Of a stretch of 8,106 nt of DNA, positions 1-5,985 are shown piece after piece. A model generated the notes under the pieces. It worked only from the letters and a program-made list of their open reading frames with translations. It made no database searches and was not told the DNA's origin. The translations under genes and the position numbers were made by a program. The stretch covers positions 1 through 8,106 of the forward strand of contig CAMLET010000125.1 in NCBI GenBank assembly GCA_946479125.1. Reading direction: 5' to 3'. Numbering within the stretch: position 1 is the stretch's first letter; each line of letters begins with the position of its first letter. Origin of the DNA: an uncultured Flavobacteriales bacterium (GTDB lineage: Bacteria; Bacteroidota; Bacteroidia; Flavobacteriales; Crocinitomicaceae).

Positions 1-470
1 GGATGATTTTTGATAATTCCTTGTGCAATGCTGATTGCTGTTCCACTTGGGGCGTCCAACTTTTGTGTGTGATGAATTTCTTCGAGTTCCGCCTTGTATT
101 CCGGTTGGTTGCCCATGATCTTCGCCAAAATCTCATTCATCTTGAAGAAAATGTTCACTCCAACGCTGAAATTCGAAGCATGTAATAGTGAACCATTATG
201 ATCAGAAACTTGCTTTTCAACTTCAGCAAGATGATTGTACCAACCTGTAGTTCCAACAACAATTGGAAGATTCAGTTTCAGTGCATGCTGAATATGATCC
301 AAAGCCAAATCAGGCTGTGTAAACTCAATGGCAACATCTGCTTCCGTTTGATCCATTGATGAAAATGGTGTTGAACTGTTTGCTTTGAAAACAATGGTAT
401 GACCGCGTTCAACTGCAATGCGCTCAATCACTTTCCCCATTTTCCCATATCCTATCAATCCAATTTTCAT
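1..470 (-). CDS. dapB: 4-hydroxy-tetrahydrodipicolinate reductase, 3' end beyond window
   Basis: The 156 visible codons give a clear DapB. This cytoplasmic enzyme reduces hydroxy-tetrahydrodipicolinate with NAD(P)H in the diaminopimelate/lysine pathway, which feeds peptidoglycan synthesis. Seen: a Rossmann nucleotide loop GYGKMGK (residues 7-13), a VVGTTGW segment (71-77), and the family signature EIHHTQKLDAPSGTA (131-145) with the catalytic His pair 133-134, Lys137 and the substrate-binding SGT. The loop at residue 7 is shorter than in E. coli DapB, which fits the compact Bacteroidota form of roughly 240 residues (family knowledge), so about a third of the protein lies beyond position 1. The start is ATG at 470-468, directly before the nucleotide-binding strand. 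It is the last visible gene of the parA-parB-DUF5683-dapB run, 38 bases after the DUF5683 stop. A -7-like element just before the ATG may give it a transcript of its own. No frameshift is seen. Confidence 0.96.
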   Translation of the reverse strand, partial: MKIGLIGYGKMGKVIERIAVERGHTIVFKANSSTPFSSMDQTEADVAIEFTQPDLALDHIQHALKLNLPIVVGTTGWYNHLAEVEKQVSDHNGSLLHASNFSVGVNIFFKMNEILAKIMGNQPEYKAELEEIHHTQKLDAPSGTAISIAQGIIKNH

Positions 471-474
471 GTAG

Positions 475-482
475 CAAAAGTA
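475..482 (-). promoter_or_regulatory. Candidate -7 element (TACTTTTG) directly before dapB
   Basis: On the minus strand TACTTTTG matches the Bacteroidota -7 consensus TAnnTTTG exactly and is followed by CTAC and then the dapB ATG. A start site a few bases downstream would fall at or next to the ATG, giving a nearly leaderless mRNA. I find no TTG at the usual -33 distance, and dapB can also be read from the upstream operon, so this is only a candidate internal promoter. Confidence 0.35.
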
Positions 483-508
483 ATATTTTGGTCAAGCTTA
501 CCGCAGTC

Positions 509-1099
509 TTAACGAAAATTAAGGGTTAGTGAAACTCCGTAACCAGATCCGTATGCGGTATTGAAATCGAACTTTGGAAGTATACTCATCGACAGATCAT
601 TGCTAACATCAAAATGCACAAAGTGAGCTTCAACTCCAGCGTCTAATACATTTAGCAGGTAAACAACTGTCATTCCTACAATACAAAGATCTCTTCGGGT
701 TCTATGTGTTGCATAAAGAGAAAGTAAACCTTGGTCGTCATATTCGGTAAAGTTCAATTCACTTCCGTTTGCTTGTCGGTATTCATATTCTGTTCGCAAC
801 TGATTTTTCATTCTGTTGTTCGAATACGTGAAATAGCCTGTAGCACCAAGTCCAGCGTAAATTAGAGGAACTTTCCAATATGCTTTTTTCTGTCCTTTCG
901 TCATAGCAATGTGATTGTAAACCTGTCCTGCACCCGGCAGAATAGCAGAATAAATCATTGCTTTTTTGAAAGAATGCGCTGTGTCTTGAGCAATTGTATC
1001 CAGAACCACGGTTTCTGAAGCAATAGAATCTTTCTCCTCTTGTGCGCTTGCATGAAGACTACAAAGTAAGAGGAAACCAGCTATTGCCAATCGCAACAT
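509..1099 (-). CDS. DUF5683 domain membrane/envelope protein
   Basis: A 196-residue protein that I recognise as DUF5683, a Bacteroidota family of unknown function commonly found after parB. Seen: an N-terminal signal peptide (residues 1-19, hydrophobic core AIAGFLLLCSL, cleavage likely after ASA before Gln20), a short Ser/Thr/Asp-rich linker (21-42), then the family core with YSAILPGAGQVYN (50-62), a hydrophobic KVPLIYAGLGATGYFTY segment (76-92), a polar region (95-135) and a third hydrophobic segment around 138-152 ending in LNVLDA. The end (170-196) alternates polar and hydrophobic residues and finishes LTLNFR, like a beta strand with a C-terminal aromatic-basic ending. The ATG shares its A with the parB stop (TAATG), so translation is probably coupled to parB. 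The protein is exported and probably membrane-associated; its function is unknown, and any role in segregation or envelope biogenesis would be inference from position. Confidence 0.88.
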   Translation of the reverse strand: MLRLAIAGFLLLCSLHASAQEEKDSIASETVVLDTIAQDTAHSFKKAMIYSAILPGAGQVYNHIAMTKGQKKAYWKVPLIYAGLGATGYFTYSNNRMKNQLRTEYEYRQANGSELNFTEYDDQGLLSLYATHRTRRDLCIVGMTVVYLLNVLDAGVEAHFVHFDVSNDLSMSILPKFDFNTAYGSGYGVSLTLNFR

Positions 1100-2013
1100 T
1101 ATTTATTCAGAATTTCGATAATGCGATTTAGATCAACTTCAGAAGAGAATGAAATAGAGATCTTTCCATTTCCTTCAGCATTTTTCTTAATGTTTACTTT
1201 ACTTGAGATTTTATCGCTCAAATGTAAACGGAAAATGTCTTGAGATGCTGTTAATCCAACTTCAGTTTCTTTTGAAGTAGCCGGAGTAGAAGGAGTTGGT
1301 TCAACTGTACGCTTAGATCCCGACTTAATCATTTCTTCCACTTCACGAACTGAAAGTTGATGATCAACAACCTGACGGTAAATTTCTAACTGTTTTTCTT
1401 CTTCACCTGCAGAAACCAATGCACGCGCATGTCCCATTGAAATTAAACCATCTCTAACACCCAACTGGATTTCAGCCGGAAGTTTTAATAAACGTAAGTG
1501 GTTTGTAATACTAGAACGACTTTTAGAAATCTTTTGAGCCAATTGATCCTGTGTCAAACCAATTTCTTCAATCAATAATTGATAAGAAAGTGCAACTTCA
1601 ATAGAATTTAAGTCCTCACGTTGAATATTCTCAACCAAGGCCATTTCCAGCATGCTCTGATCGTTTGCAACACGAACGTAAGCAGGGACTTCTTTCAAGC
1701 CTGCAAGTTGTGAAGCTCTAAAACGACGCTCACCAGAGATCAATTGATATTTATCTCTTCCAAGTTTACGAACGGTTAATGGCTGAATAATTCCATGAAT
1801 AGCAATTGATTCACTCAATTCTTTCAATAAAACCGTGTCGAAATGCGTTCGTGGATTAAATGGATTTGCTTCAATAGCTTCAATTGGAATTAAAGAAACG
1901 CTTCCTAATCCTCCAGAATTGGAAGAACTCGTTGTAATATCTGTTGAGGCATTGTCAAGTAAAGCACTTAAACCCTTTCCCAATGCGGGTTTTTTCTTAG
2001 AATTAGTCGTCAT
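1099..2013 (-). CDS. parB: Chromosome-partitioning protein ParB (Spo0J/Noc family)
   Basis: A 304-residue ParB, the CTP-dependent clamp that loads at parS, spreads along DNA and stimulates ParA. Seen in order: N-terminal ParA-interaction box ALGKGLSALL (10-19) after a Lys-rich start; a Ser/Thr/Gly-rich linker (24-38); the ParB/sulfiredoxin-like CTPase domain with ANPFNPRTHF (49-58), GIIQPLTVR (74-82), the nucleotide motif GERRFRA (94-100) and ENIQRED (128-134); a helix-turn-helix for parS binding (about 153-176, LTQDQLAQKISKSRSSITNH); GHARAL (194-199); a variable linker rich in Thr/Pro (232-255); and a C-terminal dimerisation region (about 258-304). Length and architecture are typical of chromosomal ParB. 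The start overlaps the end of parA by 11 bases and the stop overlaps the next start by one, so the three genes are probably translated from one mRNA. No good parS site is visible within the window. Confidence 0.97.
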   Translation of the reverse strand: MTTNSKKKPALGKGLSALLDNASTDITTSSSNSGGLGSVSLIPIEAIEANPFNPRTHFDTVLLKELSESIAIHGIIQPLTVRKLGRDKYQLISGERRFRASQLAGLKEVPAYVRVANDQSMLEMALVENIQREDLNSIEVALSYQLLIEEIGLTQDQLAQKISKSRSSITNHLRLLKLPAEIQLGVRDGLISMGHARALVSAGEEEKQLEIYRQVVDHQLSVREVEEMIKSGSKRTVEPTPSTPATSKETEVGLTASQDIFRLHLSDKISSKVNIKKNAEGNGKISISFSSEVDLNRIIEILNK

Positions 2014-2815
2014 TTCCTACTTGAAATTGTTTTTCGTTATTTCCTATTTTGGTTCTGTCGTTGCGTTGCAAGATCTCACGTGTTAAGTTGAGATAATTGA
2101 TTGCTCCTTTACTTGCAGCATCGTGAAGAATAATTGTTTCTCCATGACTTGGTGCTTCAGAAAGCTTAATCGTTCTATGAATAACCGTATCAAAAACCAA
2201 TTCCTGGAAGTGTGTTTTTACTTCATCAACAACCTGATTTGCCAAACGTGTTCTTGTGTCATACATCGTTAGCAAGATACCTTCAATTTCGAGTTCGTTA
2301 TTTAGTCGACCCTGAACGATTTTAATAGTATTCAAAAGTTTACCCAAACCTTCCAATGCAAAGAATTCACATTGAACAGGAATAAGAACTGAATCAGCAG
2401 CTGTAAGAGCATTCAACGTTATTAATCCAAGAGAAGGTGAACAATCGATAATAATGAAGTCGTAATCGTCCTTGATTTTCTCAAGTGCATTGCGCAGCAT
2501 GTATTCTCTGTTCTCAAGATTGATCATTTCAATCTCAGCTCCAACCAAATCAATGTGCGATGGAATGATATCGAGATTCGGATTATTAGTAGCTATAATC
2601 AGCTCTTTAGGATCAACGTCGTTTACCAGACAATCGTAAATATTACGACTATTCTTTGGATCTAAACCAACGCCTGATGTGGCATTCGCTTGTGGATCAG
2701 CGTCAACCAATAATGTTTTATATTCCAGAACACCAAAGCAACCTCCTAAGCTGATAGCTGTGGTTGTTTTTCCTACTCCTCCTTTTTGATTAGCAATTGC
2801 TATTATTTTACCCAT
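2003..2815 (-). CDS. parA: Chromosome-partitioning ATPase ParA (Soj/MinD superfamily)
   Basis: A 270-residue ParA/Soj ATPase, which forms ATP-dependent DNA-bound dimers and moves ParB-parS complexes. Seen: deviant Walker A KGGVGKTT with signature lysine (11-18), Walker A' LLVDADPQAN (35-44), Walker B IIIDCSPSLG (121-130), PVQCEFFALEGL (146-157) and RTIKLSEAPSHG (214-225), all typical of chromosomal Soj. There is no N-terminal DNA-binding extension, which argues against a plasmid type Ia ParA. I chose ATG 2815-2813 because family members begin right at MGKIIAIANQKGG. The reading frame stays open upstream to a TTG at 2854, adding 13 residues (MRMLIFIHIFRPN) with no family support. No Shine-Dalgarno sequence is visible, as usual in Bacteroidota. 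It is the first gene of the operon, and a perfect DnaA box sits 14 bases before the start. Confidence 0.97.
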   Translation of the reverse strand: MGKIIAIANQKGGVGKTTTAISLGGCFGVLEYKTLLVDADPQANATSGVGLDPKNSRNIYDCLVNDVDPKELIIATNNPNLDIIPSHIDLVGAEIEMINLENREYMLRNALEKIKDDYDFIIIDCSPSLGLITLNALTAADSVLIPVQCEFFALEGLGKLLNTIKIVQGRLNNELEIEGILLTMYDTRTRLANQVVDEVKTHFQELVFDTVIHRTIKLSEAPSHGETIILHDAASKGAINYLNLTREILQRNDRTKIGNNEKQFQVGNDD

Positions 2816-2829
2816 GTTTGGACGAAAAA

Positions 2830-2838
2830 TGTGGATAA
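2830..2838 (-). promoter_or_regulatory. Perfect DnaA box (TTATCCACA) upstream of parA
   Basis: The plus strand reads TGTGGATAA, the exact complement of the DnaA consensus TTATCCACA. It ends 14 bases before the chosen parA ATG, inside the presumed leader. With a single box, regulation by DnaA is an inference; a 9-mer can occur by chance, but its position in the leader of a segregation operon makes it worth recording. Confidence 0.45.
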
Positions 2839-2902
2839 AGATAAGCATTCTCAACGAGAGAGTTCATCAAGTTTACCTACGAGTTATTAACGAAAAGTGT
2901 TT

Positions 2903-2921
2903 AAATAATATTCTCTTATTT
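2903..2921 (-). terminator. Weak AT hairpin at the PUR gene stop
   Basis: AAATAA (2903-2908) and TTATTT (2916-2921) are perfect 6-base inverted arms around a 7-base loop, overlapping the stop codon of the PUR-type gene. On the minus strand the sequence after it is AAACACTTTT, not a clean T-tract. The stem is all A:T, so termination would be weak and read-through into parA is possible. Confidence 0.2.
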
Positions 2922-3218
2922 GAGGTCATCGAAAGAGAAGTCTGAATCCGTTTTAGATTCGCCCTCATTGATCTTTGATTTTGCAAATTCGATGGCATTC
3001 GCTAAACCTTCAAGGACTTTTTCAAAATCCTCCTTATAAATGAATAGTTTGTGTTTTGAATATTCATCCTTTCCGTCGACAACAGTTTTTTTGCTTTCCG
3101 TGAATGTGATGAAATAGTCATTGTTTAAAGTAGTTTTCACATCAAAAAAGTAGGTGCGCCTTCCGGCTTTAATCGCTTGACTGTAAACTTCTTGTTGGTT
3201 ATTATTTCCTGAAGACAT
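2916..3218 (-). CDS. PUR-type DNA/RNA-binding protein (DUF3276 family)
   Basis: A 100-residue protein matching the DUF3276/PUR family, small single-PUR-repeat proteins widespread in Bacteroidota; the related Borrelia BpuR binds DNA and RNA as a dimer (family knowledge). Seen: a polar N-terminus (SSGNNNQQE), then the beta-rich PUR core AGRRTYFFDVKTTLNNDYFI (18-37) and FTESKK (39-44), a loop, KHKLFIYKEDFEKVLEGL (56-73) leading into a C-terminal helix (to about 83), and an acidic tail ending DSDFSFDDLK (91-100). It is probably cytoplasmic and binds single-stranded nucleic acid, perhaps regulating transcription or translation; targets cannot be told from sequence. It has its own promoter candidate upstream and lies 100 bases from parA on the same strand. 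The start ATG 3218-3216 is supported because family members begin shortly before the AGRRTYF core. Confidence 0.9.
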   Translation of the reverse strand: MSSGNNNQQEVYSQAIKAGRRTYFFDVKTTLNNDYFITFTESKKTVVDGKDEYSKHKLFIYKEDFEKVLEGLANAIEFAKSKINEGESKTDSDFSFDDLK

Positions 3219-3243
3219 TTGTATATAGCATTAACTAGCAACA

Positions 3244-3276
3244 CAAATATGCTTTTTTTTTGGCGAAATTCCAAAA
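3244..3276 (-). promoter_or_regulatory. Candidate Bacteroidota promoter for the PUR-type gene
   Basis: On the minus strand a -33 element TTTTG (3276-3272) is followed by a 20-base spacer and CATATTTG (3251-3244), one mismatch from TAnnTTTG. The spacing fits the phylum's sigma-ABfA promoters. The start site would be near 3238, giving a leader of about 20 bases before the ATG at 3218. Confidence 0.5.
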
Positions 3277-3337
3277 TACTAAAATAGGGTGGAGCACAAC
3301 TGCTGGAATATTCGGAGAATGAAATACTTAGAATAAG

Positions 3338-4441
3338 TTACTTCTTTCTCTTACGCTTTTTAGGTTCCTGAAGCACTCCATTTACACCTTTTTCATCTTT
3401 ACGATGCTTCTTGCGTTCGTATTTTGTCATGGCGTCAGTTCCTTCGGTTTTGACTTTAGGATCTTTTTCCTTTTTGTCAGGATCGGCTGCCTCTTCAGGT
3501 AAAACTGCAACGTGTGTTTCGGTTGGTAAACCAGATGTTGGGTCTATCCATTCGTTCTCAACAGTTTCAATTTTAATATCGCCTGTCTTCGGGTCAATCT
3601 TCGTTGCTTTTTGAACAGTTTCACTGACGTCGCTGATTCCAATAACGTCTTCAACAAAAGTCAGCTTTGCATTTTTAAATGTAAATGCATCGTATGAGAA
3701 ATCCGGAACGTAATATTCATAAAAACCAGTCATTGAAGGGTTTTCAGGAGATAAATGATCGAAAATGATTCTGTCGTATTCAGGTTCGTATCTTAAGCTC
3801 ACAACTGACTTCGACGAATGTTCCAGAAAATAACGTTTGTATGTTTGCTCTTTTGTTTTAAAAATAGCCTGACCAAATTTTACTCCGGTTGAAGTGAACG
3901 AAAGTACATCGATCAGTTTGATGTTGCTGTTTTGTCCGCCGCCATTCCAGCCAAGTAGAATGTAACTGTCTTTAGATCCTTTATTGTAGGGAATAATCTG
4001 GTAGTACAAAGCTCCATACCATTGTTCGTCAGTTACAACTTCCGTTGGTTTCGGATTGTAAACATCTCGTACGTAATTCAGTTTTGTGACTTTAGCTTCT
4101 TTTCCAACAGCACTTCGTGATACAATATATCCGTTATACTGTTGTTGATCGTCGGCGTACTCAACGTTCCAGGTGATAATTCTAACCAAATTATCAGGAC
4201 TGTCTACAACGCCAACAGAGCGTAATGGTGAGAAATCGATATCGAAAATGGAAGGTTCGCCTAAAGTAAAGTCCATGAGTTTATCGAATTCCTCATTGGC
4301 TTTCTGTTTACCTTCTTCTGTTTTTGCTGCTCGTAAAGTGTCAAGTAACTCGCTTAAGTGCGAAACCCGTTCAGATGAATTGAATTGACCAAATGCATGA
4401 ACGGTGAAAACAGAAAATAAAACTACAATCAACTTCTTCAT
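3338..4441 (-). CDS. Secreted protein of unknown function with basic C-terminus
   Basis: A 367-residue protein I cannot assign to a named family, though it resembles conserved Bacteroidota hypothetical proteins. Seen: a signal peptide (1-19, KKLIVVLFSVFTVHAFG, probably cleaved before Gln19 or Phe20), a charged, probably helical stretch (21-57, SHLSELLDTL onward), then a beta-rich domain with VRIITWNVEYAD (86-97), QQYNGYIVSR (100-109), WYGALYYQIIP (141-151), SYILLGWNGGG (159-169), IKLIDVLSF (174-182) and SVVSLRYEPEYDRIIFDHLSP (212-232). The tail from about 315 is low complexity and strongly charged, ending PKKRKRKK. No catalytic motif is recognised. It probably acts in the periplasm or at the outer membrane. 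No lipobox Cys is present, and there is no obvious type IX secretion C-terminal domain. It reads the same way as the ferredoxin gene, 42 bases downstream, with its own promoter candidate in that gap. Confidence 0.85.
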   Translation of the reverse strand: MKKLIVVLFSVFTVHAFGQFNSSERVSHLSELLDTLRAAKTEEGKQKANEEFDKLMDFTLGEPSIFDIDFSPLRSVGVVDSPDNLVRIITWNVEYADDQQQYNGYIVSRSAVGKEAKVTKLNYVRDVYNPKPTEVVTDEQWYGALYYQIIPYNKGSKDSYILLGWNGGGQNSNIKLIDVLSFTSTGVKFGQAIFKTKEQTYKRYFLEHSSKSVVSLRYEPEYDRIIFDHLSPENPSMTGFYEYYVPDFSYDAFTFKNAKLTFVEDVIGISDVSETVQKATKIDPKTGDIKIETVENEWIDPTSGLPTETHVAVLPEEAADPDKKEKDPKVKTEGTDAMTKYERKKHRKDEKGVNGVLQEPKKRKRKK

Positions 4442-4445
4442 GACA

Positions 4446-4478
4446 CTATAATATGATTTTAGTGTTGAGTTACAAAAA
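4446..4478 (-). promoter_or_regulatory. Candidate promoter just before the secreted-protein gene
   Basis: The minus strand has TTTTTG (4478-4473), a 19-base spacer and TATTATAG (4453-4446), a partial match to the -7 consensus. Only four bases (TGTC) separate it from the ATG at 4441, so the transcript would start at or near the start codon. The TTTTTG also forms the T-tract of the ferredoxin terminator. Confidence 0.4.
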
Positions 4479-4492
4479 CACTTTTACAAGTG
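4474..4492 (-). terminator. Short hairpin terminator of the ferredoxin gene
   Basis: On the minus strand CACTT (4492-4488), loop GTAA and AAGTG (4483-4479) form a 5-bp stem followed at once by five T (4478-4474). The hairpin includes the last two sense codons and the stop codon of the ferredoxin gene (stop 4486-4484). The stem is short, so termination may be partial. Confidence 0.45.
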
Positions 4493-4831
4493 CATAAAAT
4501 CTTTCTTAGCAATTAGCTCGTTATTAGATTCACGGTAATCAGGATCGTCAACACAGCAGTCAACCGGACAAACGGCACCACATTGTGGCTCGTCGTGAAA
4601 ACCAACACACTCCGTACATTTATCTGCTACAATGAAATAAACATCCATATCCTTTGGCTCGAATGTTTCATCAGCTTCAATTTCCTCACCATTCAAAGTA
4701 GTGATTAGTCCTTTCAAGGAAGTTCCATCAGAATATCTCCATTCTGCTCCACCTTCGTAAATTGCGTTGTTTGGACATTCCGGCTCGCATGCACCGCAGT
4801 TGATGCATTCATCCGTAATCATGATAGACAT
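4484..4831 (-). CDS. 2[4Fe-4S] ferredoxin, Allochromatium-type, with inserted loop
   Basis: A 115-residue cytoplasmic electron carrier. The first cluster motif is [12 protein letters not shown] (Cys9, 12, 15, 19). The second is spaced C-x2-C-x8-C-x3-C-P (Cys72, 75, 84, 88) and continues PVDCC (Cys92, 93). The eight-residue gap between the second and third Cys and the extra PVDC cysteine are hallmarks of Alvin-type 2[4Fe-4S] ferredoxins, which tend to have very negative, unequal cluster potentials (family knowledge). By the standard pattern Cys9/12/15/88 bind one cluster and Cys72/75/84/19 the other. Unlike classical members of about 80 residues, it has an insert at roughly 27-64 ([11 protein letters not shown], then an acidic stretch). 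The protein is acidic overall. It is divergent from the LuxC-like reductase gene, 107 bases between starts, suggesting a shared redox role; the true partner is unknown. Confidence 0.93.
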   Translation of the reverse strand: MSIMITDECINCGACEPECPNNAIYEGGAEWRYSDGTSLKGLITTLNGEEIEADETFEPKDMDVYFIVADKCTECVGFHDEPQCGAVCPVDCCVDDPDYRESNNELIAKKDFMHL

Positions 4832-4852
4832 AGCTTTCTAAAAATTTTATTG

Positions 4853-4860
4853 CAAATATA
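4853..4860 (-). promoter_or_regulatory. -7 element (TATATTTG) of the ferredoxin gene
   Basis: The minus strand reads TATATTTG, an exact TAnnTTTG match, 21 bases before the ferredoxin ATG at 4831. The start site would be near 4847, leaving a leader of about 16 bases. I see no clear TTG at the matching -33 position. Confidence 0.5.
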
Positions 4861-4926
4861 CGAACTCTCATCATTTTGGTTACCAGAACTACGGAGTATA
4901 AAGAGATTTTTGCTGTGAATAATTCC

Positions 4927-4934
4927 TAATTTTG
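4927..4934 (+). promoter_or_regulatory. -7 element (TAATTTTG) directly before the reductase gene
   Basis: TAATTTTG is an exact TAnnTTTG match and is followed by TCTT and then the GTG start at 4939. The mRNA would begin at or next to the GTG, so it is probably leaderless. The nearest TTTTTG (4907-4912) leaves a spacer of only 14 bases, shorter than the usual 19 or so, which weakens the call. Confidence 0.45.
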
Positions 4935-4938
4935 TCTT

Positions 4939-5985
4939 GTGGAAAGAGAAGAACTAAAAAAAGCGCTGATTCAATTCGGTAAATTATTGAATTCGGTGGG
5001 GAGTGAAACCGAATTTCCTGGTTTTCAGATTGGAGTAACGGAGGCTGAGTTTCTTCAGTTAAGAACAGCTGTCAATAAAGAGCATTTGTACAATCCATGG
5101 TTCACAGTTCCCAATGTTAAATCGGCTTTAATTGGAATTTCCAATATGCTTTCTGAATCTGAATTGAATCTTGTCTTTGAAAAGTATAACACGACAAAAA
5201 TCCCAAAAAGAGTTGCAATTATCATGGCTGGTAATCTTCCTTTTGTTGGGTTTCATGATGTACTGGCTGTTTTGGTGACTGGTAATATTGCCATATGCAA
5301 ATTCAGTTCAGATGATTCTCGTTTACCACCGTCATTATTGAAAGTTCTTATTGAATTGAATCCAAAACTTGGAAAAAGCATTGAATTTTGTTTTGGTCCG
5401 GTAAAAAACTACGATGCTGTAATAGCAACGGGATCTAATAATACCATCAATACATTAAAGGATTACTTTAAAGATAAGCCTGCTGTTTTTAGAAAAAACA
5501 GAACTTCTATAGCTGTTTTGGATGGAACGGAAACAAAAGAAGACTTGGAAAAACTTTCTGATGATTGCTTCATGTATTTCGGAATGGGCTGTAGAAATGT
5601 AGGTAAATTGTTTCTTTCAAACGATTTTGATATCAATAGAATTTTCGAAGGTTTCCTTAAGCAAAGTGATATTATCAATCACCACAAATACGCCAACAAT
5701 TACGATTATCAGCGAACTATCTTTCTCATGAATCAGATTCCGTTTCTGGATAATAATGCATTTATGTTAAAGGAAGACGAAGCCCTGCATGCTCCTTTGT
5801 CTATCATTTATTACGAACGATATGACAATAAGAAGCAAGTAGACGATTTTGTTTCGAAACATGAAGATGAAATTCAGGTTGTGGTAGGGAAGAATGGTAT
5901 TCCTTTCGGGGAAGCTCAATCTCCAGGTATTCTTGACTTCGCTGATGGATTGGATACCTTTGAATGGTTAAGTAATTTGAATTGA
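4939..5985 (+). CDS. Short LuxC-family acyl-CoA reductase
   Basis: A 348-residue protein of the LuxC-like acyl-CoA reductase family, part of the aldehyde dehydrogenase superfamily. LuxC proteins reduce activated fatty acyl groups to aldehyde with NADPH through an acyl-Cys intermediate (family knowledge). Seen: MAGNLPFVGFHDVLAVLVTG (96-115) and CKFSSDD (120-126), matching the nucleotide-binding part; YDAVIATGSNNT (158-169); FRKNRTSIAVLDG (184-196); YFGMGCRNVGKLF (213-225) with Cys218 as likely nucleophile; and GEAQSPGILDFADG (324-337). Bioluminescence LuxC is about 480 residues, so this is a compact version of a type common in Bacteroidota, and no luxD, luxE or luxAB is nearby; a light-producing role is not implied. 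GTG is the only plausible start: the next in-frame Met is residue 70. It is divergent from the ferredoxin gene. Substrate and pathway are unknown. Confidence 0.85.
   Translation: MEREELKKALIQFGKLLNSVGSETEFPGFQIGVTEAEFLQLRTAVNKEHLYNPWFTVPNVKSALIGISNMLSESELNLVFEKYNTTKIPKRVAIIMAGNLPFVGFHDVLAVLVTGNIAICKFSSDDSRLPPSLLKVLIELNPKLGKSIEFCFGPVKNYDAVIATGSNNTINTLKDYFKDKPAVFRKNRTSIAVLDGTETKEDLEKLSDDCFMYFGMGCRNVGKLFLSNDFDINRIFEGFLKQSDIINHHKYANNYDYQRTIFLMNQIPFLDNNAFMLKEDEALHAPLSIIYYERYDNKKQVDDFVSKHEDEIQVVVGKNGIPFGEAQSPGILDFADGLDTFEWLSNLN

Noticed and set aside
1835..2086. Open frames of 60-83 codons opposite or overlapping real genes (such as this one; also 3-185, 3411-3614, 4173-4388, 5463-5678, 5804-6019)
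   Set aside because: All lie antisense to genes with strong family motifs or across their ends and show no recognisable domain; they are shadows of the real coding frames.
2072..2087. CACGTG core within the parA coding region as a possible parS site
   Set aside because: Against TGTTTCACGTGAAACA only 9 of 16 bases match; the flanks are not palindromic and the site encodes the C-terminal part of ParA.
2816..2854. Longer ParA starting at TTG 2854 (or ATG 2848)
   Set aside because: The extra 13 residues have no counterpart in the family, which starts at MGKIIAIANQKGG, and the region holds the DnaA box expected in a leader.
3317..3340. Hairpin ACTTA/TAAGT after the secreted-protein gene as a terminator
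   Set aside because: A 5-bp AT-rich stem with a 3-base loop and no uninterrupted T run is too weak to call.
4939..5985. Bioluminescence operon suggested by the LuxC family match
   Set aside because: No luxA, luxB, luxD or luxE neighbours; the protein is much shorter than bioluminescence LuxC, and compact relatives are common in non-luminous Bacteroidota.
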